This document shows, piece after piece, positions 51,709-60,817 of a DNA stretch of 64,000 nt. Position numbers and translations under genes: made by a program. Within the stretch, counting starts at the first letter, position 1. Each line of letters opens with the position of its first letter. This DNA is from JADGHE01 sp035716025 (GTDB lineage: Bacteria > Pseudomonadota > Alphaproteobacteria > Rhizobiales > Xanthobacteraceae). The stretch is taken from assembly GCA_035716025.1 (NCBI GenBank), contig DASTKH010000046.1, positions 43,888 to 107,887 of the forward strand. Direction: 5' to 3'. The notes under the pieces are model-generated. The model did no database searches. It was not told where the DNA came from and saw nothing but the letters and a program-made list of their open reading frames with translations.

Positions 51709-53733
51709 TCAGTAAGCACCCACCTGTTTGCGATCGACCCAGAAATCGTACCAGGCCGTCGTGTTGTAGAGGCTCCAGATGAACAGGCTGCAGTCGGCGC
51801 GGCCGCTCATGTGCCAAGCGAACAGCTTGTCGACATAGCCGCGGTCGAAGAATCCGCGTCGCATCAGCCCGGAGGCGCGCATGGATGCGTGGACGGCGCG
51901 GCCGAAATCGCTGCGCAGCCAGTCGCCCATTGGAGCCGCGAAACCCATCTTCTTGCGGTAGATGATTTCGTGCGGAAGCAGGTCTTCCACCGCCTTCTTC
52001 AGCAGGTATTTCGCTTCTCCGCCTTTCGTCTTCCACCGCTCCGGAATGTCCATGGTGAATTCGACGAGATGGTGGTCAAGGAACGGTACTCGCGCCTCGA
52101 GCGACACGGACATGCCGATCTTGTCGACGCGCATGAGCAGAAGCTCAGGAAGGCGCAAGCGGAACTCACTGTAGATCATGCGCGTGAGCGCATCTTGTCC
52201 GGGATGGTTCGCATCGAGCGGCCCGAAATAGCTCTGCATCACGTTGAAGGTATCGGGCTCGAGATAGCTCGGGTCCAGAATGCCGGACTGAAGGGCGAGC
52301 GCGTGATCGGCGGGTGCACCGAGCGCGGCGCGGTCGACCAGGCGATCCTTGATGCTCTCATGAAATGCCATTGCGCCGGACCAGAAATGCTCGCGGCCGC
52401 GCGCCGCGCGGTCCACGATGTCGGCATAGACCGGAAGGCGCGGATGTGCGTGCGAGACGAGCTTGGCGGCGCCGGCGATCAGGCGCTGGACAGGCTTCGG
52501 CAGGAACTTCCGGAAGGGTGTCCAATACTGATGGTAGAGCTTCAGGTAGCCCATATAGCTCGCATAGCCGCAGAACTGCTCGTCGGACCCTTCGCCGACC
52601 TGAATTACCTTCATCCCGCTGTCGTGCGCGAGTTTGGAAACGAAATAGAGCGGGATGCACACCCAATCGGCGATCGGTTCGTCCTGGTGGTAGATCATCT
52701 TCTCCAGATAATCGACCATGTCCCTCTTCTGGATGACGATCTCGTGGTGATTGGTCTTGAAGCGCTTGGCGATCGTGTGCGCGTGCTCGAACTCGTTGAG
52801 ATATTGGTGGTCGCCGAAGCCGACCGTAAACGTTTCCACCGGGTGCGGTGAAAACTCGCTCATCAGCGCGACGTTGGTTGAGGAGTCGATTCCGCCGGAG
52901 AGAAAAACGCCGAGCGGCACGTCGGACATCATCCGCTTCTCGACGCCGGCGCGCAGCCGCTCGCGAATGCCGCGGATATAGAATTCCTCGCGCGCGCTTT
53001 CGGAGAGGTTCGCCGTCTCCGCCGGGTCAATGCCGCGGCCCGGAACGGCGTCCCAGTAGCGCCGCATGGCCACGTCGCCACGCTCGCCGACCGTGAGAGC
53101 ACAACCCGCCGGCAACTTATAGACGCCGCGCATCATGGTGAGGGGTGCCGGCGTCGTCAGAAACGACAAGTAGTGATAGAGCGCGTGGGGGTCGATGTCG
53201 GGCACGAAGTCGGGGTGCGCGACGATGCCTTTCATCTCCGAAGCGAAGAGAAATTGGCCGTTCGTGAAGGAGAAATACAGCGGCTTGACGCCGATGCGGT
53301 CACGCGCGAGTGAAAGCAAGCGGCGCCGCGCGTCCCAGATCGCGAACGCATAGTCGCCCTCGATACGCTGCAGAAGTCCGTCGAGCCCCCACTCCTCGTA
53401 ACCGTGCACCAGCACTTCGGTGTCAGAGTGGTCGGTTCGGAACCGGTGGCCCGCGGCCACCAGCGGCGGCCGGAGCTTCGTGTGATTATAGATCTCGCCG
53501 TTGAAGGTGATGATCACCTGCCCGTCCTCGTTGGGCATGGGCTGTGCGGCGAGCGGATTGAGGTCGATGATGGAGAGGCGCCGGTGACCGAAACCGATCT
53601 TGCGGTCGTCGGAAATCCAGCAGTCGGCCCCGTCGGGGCCGCGGTGGACCATCGTATCGCGCATGCGCGCGAGCACGTTGGAATTCACCTGTCCGTGACC
53701 GTTGAGCGAGACGATTCCGACGATGCCGCACAT
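51709..53733 (-). CDS. asnB: Asparagine synthase (glutamine-hydrolysing)-like amidotransferase
   Basis: A 674-residue class II glutamine amidotransferase plus AsnB-type synthetase. The N-terminal nucleophile is Cys2 after Met1 (MCGIVGIVSL), and the GATase-II motifs NEDGQVIITFNGEIYN and RTDHSDTEVLVHGYEEWG follow. The pyrophosphatase signature LSGGIDSS is near residues 278-285. In this position, in a polysaccharide operon, it more likely amidates a sugar uronic acid or glycan precursor than makes asparagine; the family includes such members. Met53733 is fixed by the need for Cys2. Confidence 0.92.
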   Translation of the reverse strand: MCGIVGIVSLNGHGQVNSNVLARMRDTMVHRGPDGADCWISDDRKIGFGHRRLSIIDLNPLAAQPMPNEDGQVIITFNGEIYNHTKLRPPLVAAGHRFRTDHSDTEVLVHGYEEWGLDGLLQRIEGDYAFAIWDARRRLLSLARDRIGVKPLYFSFTNGQFLFASEMKGIVAHPDFVPDIDPHALYHYLSFLTTPAPLTMMRGVYKLPAGCALTVGERGDVAMRRYWDAVPGRGIDPAETANLSESAREEFYIRGIRERLRAGVEKRMMSDVPLGVFLSGGIDSSTNVALMSEFSPHPVETFTVGFGDHQYLNEFEHAHTIAKRFKTNHHEIVIQKRDMVDYLEKMIYHQDEPIADWVCIPLYFVSKLAHDSGMKVIQVGEGSDEQFCGYASYMGYLKLYHQYWTPFRKFLPKPVQRLIAGAAKLVSHAHPRLPVYADIVDRAARGREHFWSGAMAFHESIKDRLVDRAALGAPADHALALQSGILDPSYLEPDTFNVMQSYFGPLDANHPGQDALTRMIYSEFRLRLPELLLMRVDKIGMSVSLEARVPFLDHHLVEFTMDIPERWKTKGGEAKYLLKKAVEDLLPHEIIYRKKMGFAAPMGDWLRSDFGRAVHASMRASGLMRRGFFDRGYVDKLFAWHMSGRADCSLFIWSLYNTTAWYDFWVDRKQVGAY

Positions 53734-53767
53734 TTCGTAGGTTTCCAGTCTTGTTGCAGGGCCGGAA

Positions 53768-55894
53768 TCAACACCCAAGCTGCCGTTCGACCTCCAACGC
53801 GATGCGCGTTGCGTTGATCTGCTCTTCGAGGCTGATCGGCCATGTCCCGCCGTGTTTGAGGGCATCGGCGAGCGCCGTCAATTCCTCGAACTGGCCTTTC
53901 TGCGACGTCCAGGATGACCAGAGCGGCCGGCGCCGATTCGAGATCGACACCGACTTGAAATCGTTGAGCACGATCACCCGCCCATCGACGTAGATTTCGC
54001 AAAGCTCCTTCGGATAGGACTTGTCGCCAAGCGCGGTATAGGTCAGCGAGCAGACCGATCCGTCGGCATAGCGCACGGTGGCCACGAAATTGTCGTTGCG
54101 CAGCCAATGTTGCGTGGGCGGCACGATGGCGGTTGCTTCCACCTTCTCGTATACGCTGCCGGTCAGCGCATTGAACAGATCGTAGATGTGGCAGGCCTCG
54201 CCGATGTTGCGCCCGCCCCCTTGTGGGCCATGCACCCAGTGATCCCTGGGGATGAAGCCCGCATTCATGCGATAGTTCACGATCATCGGCGCGGTTCGGG
54301 CGGCCAACCGCGCCCGAATGGCCTGGACGGCCGGCGAAAAGCGCCGGTTGAATCCCGTCATCAGCAGCGGCGTCGCGGAACCTTCGGCAAAAAATTGCTC
54401 GATCGCGTCGAGCTGCTCGGCGCTGACGGCGAGCGGCTTTTCGACAAAGACGTGCTTGCCCGCGCGCAGCGCGCGCAGGGCCAGCTCCGCGTGCTGGTCG
54501 TGGCGAGTCGCGATCAGGATCAGGTCGAGGTCCGGATCACCGATCAACTCCTCGAAATCGGTGGTTGCCCGGGCCGCGCCGAACCGGTCCGCGGCCATCA
54601 CCGCATTGGCGCCGGTGCGGCTCATGACGGCGGCGAGTTCGAACCGGTCGCGCAGCTTCTGCAGGTTCGGCAGATGAACGGCCAGCGCGAAACCTCCGGC
54701 CCCGGCAAGGCCCAGGCGAATCCGGCCGCCTTGCGCTGCCAGCGGGCGAACCTCCAGGCGGGCTTTCCGCGCCTCCTCCCGCTGCGGGTATTTGAGGATG
54801 ACGAGCAGCGGCTTGTCCGGCCCCTTCAGCCGCTCGTAGGCGAGGCCTGCCTCGTCGATCGGATAGGCCTGCGACGGCATGTTGGCAAGCGTCACGGCGC
54901 CGGAGGCCAGCAGCCGCAGATACTCCTGCATGTTGCGGTTTTCCGTCCAGCGCACATAGGGCAGGGGATAATCGTGACCGTCCTCCTCGTAGACGGGGTC
55001 GTAGCGGCCCGGCCCGTAGGAGGTCGAGATCAGGAAATCCAGCTCCTTCGCGTACATGTCGTTGCGGTTGATGTTGAGCCCGACGTCGCCGACCAGAACG
55101 ACTCGCCCCTTGCGGCGGCATGAGCGGAATGCCTCGGCGATCACCTCGTTGCTCGCCGTCGCGGCCGTGATGATGACGCCGTCCGCGCCGAAGCCGTTGC
55201 ACAGTTGAACGACGCGGTCGGCAATCCCGCCGTTGCCGGCAGCGATGCCGTGATCCATTCCGTTCTGGCGTGCGATCGCGATGCGCGCCGGATCGATGTC
55301 CGTCCCGATGACGACGCAGCCCGCGGCCTTGAGCAACTGGGCGGTGATCTGGCCGAGAATCCCCAGGCCGATGACGACGACGGTCTCGCCGAGGGTCGGG
55401 CCGAGCCGGCGGACTCCCTGCAGGGCGATGGCGCCCAACGTGACGGTGCAGGCCGCCTCGGTCCCCAGCCCGTCCGGCACCGGCACCGCCAGATTCACCG
55501 GCACATCGATGATCTCGGCGTGATTGGCGATGCCGGCGCCCGCGCAGGCCACGAGGTCGCCGCGCGCGAAGCCTTCCACCGCTTCGCCGACCTCGATCAC
55601 TTCGCCCGCGGCCGAGTAGCCGACCGGCACCCCGGCGTCGAGCCGCCCCTTGATCACCGCATAGGTGCGCGCGATCCCCTGGTCGGCCATCACCTGCAGC
55701 GCGCGCTTGACATGGTGCGGCTGCTTGAGCGCGCGCCGGTAGAGCGGCAGGCCGGACATTTTGACGCCGGCCATTTCGGTGCCCACGCTGATGCAAGAAT
55801 GGCGAACCTGCACGAGAATGTCCTTGGGACCGACCAGCGGCGCCGGCACCTCTTTGACTTGCACGCTTCCAGCCTTGGCAAAAACCTGCTTCAT
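53768..55894 (-). CDS. Bidomain oxidoreductase (MDR dehydrogenase plus Gfo/Idh/MocA)
   Basis: A 708-residue two-domain enzyme. Residues 1 to about 350 are a zinc-type medium-chain dehydrogenase (VGTEMAGVKMSG, VGYSAAGEVIEVGE, then the NAD site VVVIGLGILGQ near 172-182). Residues about 390-708 are a Gfo/Idh/MocA dehydrogenase (RLGLAGAGGFALAVHLPNL, VFVEKPLAVSAEQLDAIE, MTGFNRRFSP). This pairing is typical of exopolysaccharide loci and probably oxidises or epimerises a nucleotide sugar; the exact sugar is unknown. ATG 55894 is preferred over a TTG one codon upstream. It is the first gene of the four-gene operon ending with the glycosyltransferase. Confidence 0.9.
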   Translation of the reverse strand: MKQVFAKAGSVQVKEVPAPLVGPKDILVQVRHSCISVGTEMAGVKMSGLPLYRRALKQPHHVKRALQVMADQGIARTYAVIKGRLDAGVPVGYSAAGEVIEVGEAVEGFARGDLVACAGAGIANHAEIIDVPVNLAVPVPDGLGTEAACTVTLGAIALQGVRRLGPTLGETVVVIGLGILGQITAQLLKAAGCVVIGTDIDPARIAIARQNGMDHGIAAGNGGIADRVVQLCNGFGADGVIITAATASNEVIAEAFRSCRRKGRVVLVGDVGLNINRNDMYAKELDFLISTSYGPGRYDPVYEEDGHDYPLPYVRWTENRNMQEYLRLLASGAVTLANMPSQAYPIDEAGLAYERLKGPDKPLLVILKYPQREEARKARLEVRPLAAQGGRIRLGLAGAGGFALAVHLPNLQKLRDRFELAAVMSRTGANAVMAADRFGAARATTDFEELIGDPDLDLILIATRHDQHAELALRALRAGKHVFVEKPLAVSAEQLDAIEQFFAEGSATPLLMTGFNRRFSPAVQAIRARLAARTAPMIVNYRMNAGFIPRDHWVHGPQGGGRNIGEACHIYDLFNALTGSVYEKVEATAIVPPTQHWLRNDNFVATVRYADGSVCSLTYTALGDKSYPKELCEIYVDGRVIVLNDFKSVSISNRRRPLWSSWTSQKGQFEELTALADALKHGGTWPISLEEQINATRIALEVERQLGC

Positions 55895-56193
55895 CAAGCC
55901 GCCTCTAGGGGTTGATCGGCGCGAGCGCTACGGGGGCGTCGCGATGTTACCTTCTGCCCTGAATCGCCGCGGAGGTCGAGACAGGGCCGACGTCGTGTCG
56001 GGCGGCGCAAATGGCCGCTCCGGCGGACTCGACAGGGCCTCGCAACGGGCGTCCGATGGAACCCGAGCCCCCGCGCCCGCTTGGGCAAGGACGGAATGTC
56101 TCGTGTGCGCGTTCCGTATCGGGTGCAGCACGCGAACTATGGCGGGCGGAGGGCAACGGCCAGTGCCGTCGCCCCGCCGCCGGCGCTGGCGGC

Positions 56194-59064
56194 ATGAAAG
56201 CCATGAAACGCGAAAACCGCATCCCATCACCGCGACGGTCCGATGATGGCGCGGCGAAGGCGGACTGGGTCGAGCCGTATCGGTCCACCGTCGCTGAGGT
56301 GTTGCGCGCGCTCGACTCCGATGCCGAAACGGGGCTGAGCACGAAGGAGGCCGAGCAGCGGCTCCGCCGATACGGCCGCAACGCATTGGAAACGGAACCG
56401 GCGCCGCCGGCGTGGCGCCGGTTTGCGGCCCAGTTCGGCGACGTTCTCGTCATTCTCCTCCTCGTCGCCGCGCTCGTTTCCTTCGGCCTTTGGCTGTATG
56501 AGCGCGCGACGCCGTTGCCGTACGATGCGCTCGCGATTTTCACCATCGTCCTGCTCAACGCCGTCATGGGTTTCGTGCAGCAATCGCGGGCGGAACGCGC
56601 GATGGCCGCCCTGCGCCGACTCTCGGCGGCGGAGGCGTCTGTGCTGCGCGACGGACGGCGCCAGACGGTGGCGGCCGCCACGCTGGTGCCCGGCGACATC
56701 ATCCTCATCGAGGCCGGCGACACGGTTCCCGCCGACGGGCGCCTGATCGACTCGACGTCGCTGCAGACCGCGGAGGCCGCACTCACCGGCGAAAGCGAGC
56801 CCGTGACAAAGGGGACCCAACCGATCGTGCAAGAGGTCGGGGTCGCCGATCGCACCAACATGGTCTTCAGCGGAACCGCGGCGACTTATGGGCGCGGTCG
56901 CGCCGTCGTCACCGCGACCGGAATGCGAACGGAAACGGGGCGGATCGCCGGGCTGTTGCGGAGCGCCTCCGATGAACGCACGCCGCTCCAGCACGAGCTC
57001 GACCGCCTGGGCAGAATCCTGGGGCTCGTCGTCCTCGCCATCGCCGCCGTGACAACCGTCACGATCCTTCTTGTTGAGACGATCCGCAGCCTGCCGATGC
57101 TATTCGACGTGCTGGTGTTCGGGGTGGCCCTGGCGGTGGCGGCGGTGCCGGAGGGTCTGCCGGCCGTCGTCACGGCGGTGCTCGCGATCGGCGTACAGCG
57201 TATGGCCAAGCGAAACGCGATCATCCGCCGCCTCGCGGCCGTGGAGACGCTCGGCTCCGCGAACGTCATTGCCTCCGACAAGACGGGAACGCTCACCCGC
57301 AACGAAATGACGGTGCGGGCGGTTGTGACCGCCAGCGGTCGGGTCATCTTCGAGGGCACGGGATACGCGCCGGAGGGCGGTTGCGCGACCGAGGACGGCC
57401 AGCCCGTCGTTGAGCCGTTGAAGAGCGAACTGCTGCGCGCCCTTTCGGTTGCGGAGCGCGCGAGCAACGCAATCGTGCTGACGCGAAACGGACGCTGGAG
57501 CGTGCAGGGCGATCCGACGGAAGGCGCGCTCGTCGTCGCGGCGCGCAAGGCCGGACTGGAACCCGCGGCACTCGATGCGCGCTTCGGCCGAATCGGCGAG
57601 GTGCCGTTTTCGTCAGAGCGCAAGCTCATGAGCACCGTTCACCGCGATGCCCAGGACGGCGCGCGCGTTTTCGCCTTCACCAAGGGAGCTCCGGACGTTC
57701 TGCTGGCGCGCTGCACGCACGAATTCGTGGCCGGAGAGCCGAGGCCGCTCTCCGGCGCCCGGCGTGCCGAGATTCTCGCTGAAAACGAGCGGCTTGCCGG
57801 GCAGGCCCTGCGGACGCTTGGCGTGGCCTATCGCCCGGTTGCGCAGGCAGAGCGACAAAGCTTCGACACGGCTCTCGAGCGCGACCTCGTCTTCCTCGGC
57901 CTCATCGGGATGATCGATCCCCCGCGGGAGGAGGCGCGCAAGGCGGTCGCGCGCGCCAAAGGCGCCGGCATCCGGCCCATCATGATCACCGGCGATCACC
58001 CCAAGACCGCCGCCGTGATCGCGGCCGAAGTGGGCATCGCAGCGGACCTCCGCGCACTCACGGGCGTCGAGATCGAACGAATGTCCGATGCCGCGCTCGA
58101 GCGCGCGGTGCGCGAGGTTTCGGTGTTTGCCCGCGTCGACCCCGTCCACAAGCTGCGGATCGTGCAGGCCTTGCAGCGGCAGGGCGCGATCGTCGCCGTA
58201 ACGGGCGACGGCGTCAACGATGCCCCGGCCCTGAAGCAGGCGGATATCGGCATCGCCATGGGTCTCACCGGAACCGACGTCTCGAAGGAGGCCGCCGACA
58301 TGGTGCTGGCCGACGACAATTTCGCAACCATCGTGGCCGCCGTGGAGGAAGGTCGAACCATCTTTGCCAATATCCGCAAGTTTCTCCGTTATCTCCTGTC
58401 GTCGAACATCGGCGAGGTCATGACGATGTTCTTCGGCATCGTGCTGATGGACGTTATCGGCCTCAGCCGGCAGGGGGAGGGGACGCTCGTGCTTCCGCTC
58501 CTTGCGACGCAGATCCTCTGGATCAACCTCGTGACCGACGGAGCGCCGGCGCTCGCCGTGGGGCTCGACCCCGCCGACCCGCGCGTGATGGAGCAGCCGC
58601 CGCGCCCGCGCGACGAGAGCGTGATTCCCCTGCGATTCTGGACGGGAATCCTGCTGGTGGGCGGCGCGATGGCCGTGAGCACGCTGCTCGTTCTCGACGG
58701 CTGCCTGCCGGGCGGGCTGATTGAGGGCAAGGGCGATACCACTTACGCACGGACCATGGCCTTCACGACTTTGACGATGGGCCAGCTCTACAATGTCTTC
58801 AATGCGCGCTCGGAGACGCACAGCGCCTTCGATCGCCTTTTCGAAAATCGCTGGCTTCTCGGCGCTGTCATGGCCTCGCTGCTGTTGCACGTCGCTGTGG
58901 TTACCGTGCCGTTCCTCCAGCTCGCATTCTCCACCACCGCATTGAGCCTCTCGGACTGGCTCCTTTGCGCGGCGGCCGCAAGCTCCGTGCTGTGGGTCCG
59001 CGAACTCGCCAAGGCCTTCGAACGTTTCCGGTTGCGGCCGGCAGCGACGCTCGCCGGAGCCTGA
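56194..59064 (+). CDS. Cation-transporting P-type ATPase (P2A/PMR1-like)
   Basis: A 956-residue P-type ATPase. The actuator motif is LTGESEPV, the membrane helix motif is AAVPEGLPAVVT (about Pro319), the phosphorylation site is ASDKTGTLTRNEM (Asp362) and the hinge is VTGDGVNDAPALKQADIGIAMG. PEGLP puts it in the P2 group, which moves Ca2+ or, in some bacteria, Na+/K+ or Mn2+; no heavy-metal CPC motif is present. About ten membrane helices are expected. Start ATG 56194 or 56203. A kinase gene follows after 17 nt and a CBS gene lies beyond, a group often found together in stress or hypoxia regulons. Confidence 0.92.
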   Translation: MKAMKRENRIPSPRRSDDGAAKADWVEPYRSTVAEVLRALDSDAETGLSTKEAEQRLRRYGRNALETEPAPPAWRRFAAQFGDVLVILLLVAALVSFGLWLYERATPLPYDALAIFTIVLLNAVMGFVQQSRAERAMAALRRLSAAEASVLRDGRRQTVAAATLVPGDIILIEAGDTVPADGRLIDSTSLQTAEAALTGESEPVTKGTQPIVQEVGVADRTNMVFSGTAATYGRGRAVVTATGMRTETGRIAGLLRSASDERTPLQHELDRLGRILGLVVLAIAAVTTVTILLVETIRSLPMLFDVLVFGVALAVAAVPEGLPAVVTAVLAIGVQRMAKRNAIIRRLAAVETLGSANVIASDKTGTLTRNEMTVRAVVTASGRVIFEGTGYAPEGGCATEDGQPVVEPLKSELLRALSVAERASNAIVLTRNGRWSVQGDPTEGALVVAARKAGLEPAALDARFGRIGEVPFSSERKLMSTVHRDAQDGARVFAFTKGAPDVLLARCTHEFVAGEPRPLSGARRAEILAENERLAGQALRTLGVAYRPVAQAERQSFDTALERDLVFLGLIGMIDPPREEARKAVARAKGAGIRPIMITGDHPKTAAVIAAEVGIAADLRALTGVEIERMSDAALERAVREVSVFARVDPVHKLRIVQALQRQGAIVAVTGDGVNDAPALKQADIGIAMGLTGTDVSKEAADMVLADDNFATIVAAVEEGRTIFANIRKFLRYLLSSNIGEVMTMFFGIVLMDVIGLSRQGEGTLVLPLLATQILWINLVTDGAPALAVGLDPADPRVMEQPPRPRDESVIPLRFWTGILLVGGAMAVSTLLVLDGCLPGGLIEGKGDTTYARTMAFTTLTMGQLYNVFNARSETHSAFDRLFENRWLLGAVMASLLLHVAVVTVPFLQLAFSTTALSLSDWLLCAAAASSVLWVRELAKAFERFRLRPAATLAGA

Positions 59065-59081
59065 TTGCAAGGAGCGGGATC

Positions 59082-60050
59082 GTGGAAGGAATCGTCACGC
59101 TGACGCTCAACCCTACGATCGACGGCGCGGCGGAGGCCGAGCGGGTGGCGCCCATTCGCAAAGTCCGCACCTGGGGCGAGCGCTACGATCCGGGCGGCGG
59201 CGGCATCAATGCATCGCGCGTAATTCGTGAGCTCGGCGGGGATTCGCTTGCCATCTATCTGTCTGGCGGATCCACGGGACCGATCCTCGACGGCCTGATC
59301 CGCTCGGCCGGCCTGCGCAGCCGCCGAGTTCCGATCGCCGGCCACACCCGCATCAGCTACACGGTCCACGAACAAACAACGGGATTGGAATACCGTTTCG
59401 TTCCCCAGGGGCCGGCGGTCGAGCCTGCGGAATGGGAGGCCGCTCTGGACGCCCTTGAAAGCCTCCCGTGCGCCTACCTGCTGGCGAGCGGCAGCCTTCC
59501 GAACGGCGTTCCGGCGGATTTTTATGCGCGCGTCGGCGAAACCGCGGCCCGTAAGGGCGCAAAGCTCGTCCTCGACACGTCGGGCGCGGCGTTGAAAGAG
59601 GCGCTCAAGCGCCGCGTCCATCTGGTCAAGCCCAGCCTCGGCGAACTGGAAGACCTGATGGGTGTCAGGCTGCCCGGCGCCGCGGAGCAGGAGGCGGCCG
59701 CGGCCGCACTCGTCCGCAACGGCGCAGCGGAAATGGTCGCGCTCACGCTCGGGCGCGACGGCGCCCTGCTCGCCACGCCGGCAGGGGCGTGGCGGCTCGA
59801 TGGCATCCCCGTAAAGACGCAGAGCGCGGTCGGAGCCGGCGACAGCTTTCTCGGCGCGATGACCCTGGCGCTCGCAACCGGCAAATCCGCGCTCGAAGCC
59901 TTCACGCTGGGAGCGGCGGCCGGCACCGCCGCCGTGATGACGATGGGAACCGAGCTCTGCCGGCGCGCCGACGTGGAGCGTCTTTATGCGCAAATTCAGG
60001 CGGGGGGCGGTCCGCGTCCGGTCTCGCCGCCGCCAGCGGCCTCGGCTTGA
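59082..60050 (+). CDS. pfkB: PfkB-family kinase (phosphofructokinase 2/1-phosphofructokinase type)
   Basis: A 322-residue carbohydrate kinase of the PfkB/FruK group. The start is VEGIVTLTLNPTIDG, with DPGGGGINASRVIREL, LASGSLPNGVP, and the ATP-site GAGDSFLGAM. The TLTLNPTID start fits 6-phosphofructokinase II or tagatose/fructose-1-phosphate kinases. The upstream site AAGGAG (59069-59074) fixes the GTG 59082 start, which is 17 nt after the P-type ATPase. In hypoxia-linked gene sets of alphaproteobacteria and mycobacteria PfkB-like kinases accompany CBS proteins, as here. Confidence 0.9.
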   Translation: MEGIVTLTLNPTIDGAAEAERVAPIRKVRTWGERYDPGGGGINASRVIRELGGDSLAIYLSGGSTGPILDGLIRSAGLRSRRVPIAGHTRISYTVHEQTTGLEYRFVPQGPAVEPAEWEAALDALESLPCAYLLASGSLPNGVPADFYARVGETAARKGAKLVLDTSGAALKEALKRRVHLVKPSLGELEDLMGVRLPGAAEQEAAAAALVRNGAAEMVALTLGRDGALLATPAGAWRLDGIPVKTQSAVGAGDSFLGAMTLALATGKSALEAFTLGAAAGTAAVMTMGTELCRRADVERLYAQIQAGGGPRPVSPPPAASA

Positions 60051-60062
60051 CGGACGGCGCCG

Positions 60063-60509
60063 TCAGACCGATGCCCTTTCCGCGGCACGCAGCAGCGCCA
60101 GAACCAGGTTCGCCCGGCTTATGATTCCGATGACCTTCCCGTCTTCGACGACGGGCACCCGCTTGACGCCTTGGCGCTGCATCAGCGCCGCGGCCTCTCT
60201 CACCGGCGTCTCGGCGGTGACGGCGATCGGGTCCTTGGACATGACCTCCGCGACGCGTTTCTCCCGCAGTTCCCGGCCGTCGATCGTGCCGGAGCTCTCC
60301 GCCAGGATCCGGTCGAGCCAACGCGGGCGAGTTCCGTCCTTGCGTCGCAGGAGGTCGTGCTCCGTCACGATGCCGATCAGCTTGCCGCCGTTGTCCACGA
60401 CCGGAAGCCCGCTGATGCGATGATCGATCATCAGCCGGGCGGCTTCGACGAGCGATGTATCGGGACCGACGGTCGCAGCCCCTGTGGTCATGATCTCGCC
60501 TGCTCTCAT
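60063..60509 (-). CDS. CBS-domain pair protein
   Basis: A 148-residue protein made of two CBS domains and nothing else. The first begins RAGEIMTTGAATVGPDTSL and contains RISGLPVVDNGGKLIGIVTEHDLL; the second begins VAEVMSKDPIAVTAETPV and contains GVKRVPVVEDGKVIGIISRANLV (both quoted in part). Such pairs bind adenine nucleotides and act as energy-state sensors. It is convergent with the PfkB-like gene; the stop is 13 nt away. An FNR/FixK box lies 138-151 nt upstream of the start. Confidence 0.9.
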   Translation of the reverse strand: MRAGEIMTTGAATVGPDTSLVEAARLMIDHRISGLPVVDNGGKLIGIVTEHDLLRRKDGTRPRWLDRILAESSGTIDGRELREKRVAEVMSKDPIAVTAETPVREAAALMQRQGVKRVPVVEDGKVIGIISRANLVLALLRAAERASV

Positions 60510-60646
60510 GGCGTCCTCCGGCGGCCTTCCCGACCTCGCGGGCCGGCACGACGCAGAAGGAACGGCGAAGCCCGCGCCCGCGTTCCGCGAGGAAACCGGC
60601 CGGTCGCCGGAACATCCGGCGCACGCGGGCCGCCGCCGCTCTCCAC

Positions 60647-60660
60647 TTGATCTTGATCAA
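60647..60660. promoter_or_regulatory. Consensus FNR/FixK box
   Basis: TTGAT-CTTG-ATCAA is an exact match to the FNR/FixK consensus TTGAT-N4-ATCAA. On the plus strand a GATGTT -10-like hexamer sits at 60683-60688, giving a start near 60695 and a box centre at -41.5. On the minus strand it would serve the CBS gene from about 144 nt before its start, with no good -10. Confidence 0.65.
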
Positions 60661-60694
60661 GGCGTTGCGGAACGCCCGCGTCGATGTTGGGGCG

Positions 60695-60779
60695 CTTCTG
60701 CTGCACGGCAATAAGAGGGGACAGCCCACCGTGGACGAAGCGAGGAGCCGCGCCAGCCCCGGGCCGCGGCTCCTTTTTT
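60695..60779 (+). ncRNA. Candidate FNR/FixK-controlled small RNA
   Basis: A predicted transcript of about 85 nt begins one class II spacing downstream of the FNR/FixK box and ends at a strong intrinsic terminator. No protein gene is convincing in this interval: the plus-strand frames have no family similarity, and the flanking genes (CBS protein and alpha/beta hydrolase) are both on the minus strand. The unit therefore looks like a small regulatory RNA; a very short peptide mRNA is an alternative. There is no expression evidence in the sequence. Confidence 0.4.
60744..60779 (+). terminator. Intrinsic terminator
   Basis: GGAGCCGCG (60744-60752) pairs with CGCGGCTCC (60765-60773), a 9-bp GC-rich stem with a 12-nt loop, followed directly by six T residues. 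It is oriented on the plus strand. No annotated plus-strand gene ends here, since pfkB ends at 60050, so it must serve a transcript starting in the intergenic region or long read-through from pfkB. Confidence 0.75.
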
Positions 60780-60817
60780 CTTCGGGCAAACGCGCGGCCG
60801 CCTCGACCGGCCGACGC

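Noticed and set aside
50021..51715. A 564-codon plus-strand frame opposite the heparinase-like gene
   Set aside because: Antisense shadow with no motif, overlapping a well-supported gene.
60484..60714. A 76-codon plus-strand frame across the FNR/FixK box
   Set aside because: It would start inside the CBS gene region, runs through the regulatory box and has no ribosome site or family similarity; the RNA reading is preferred.
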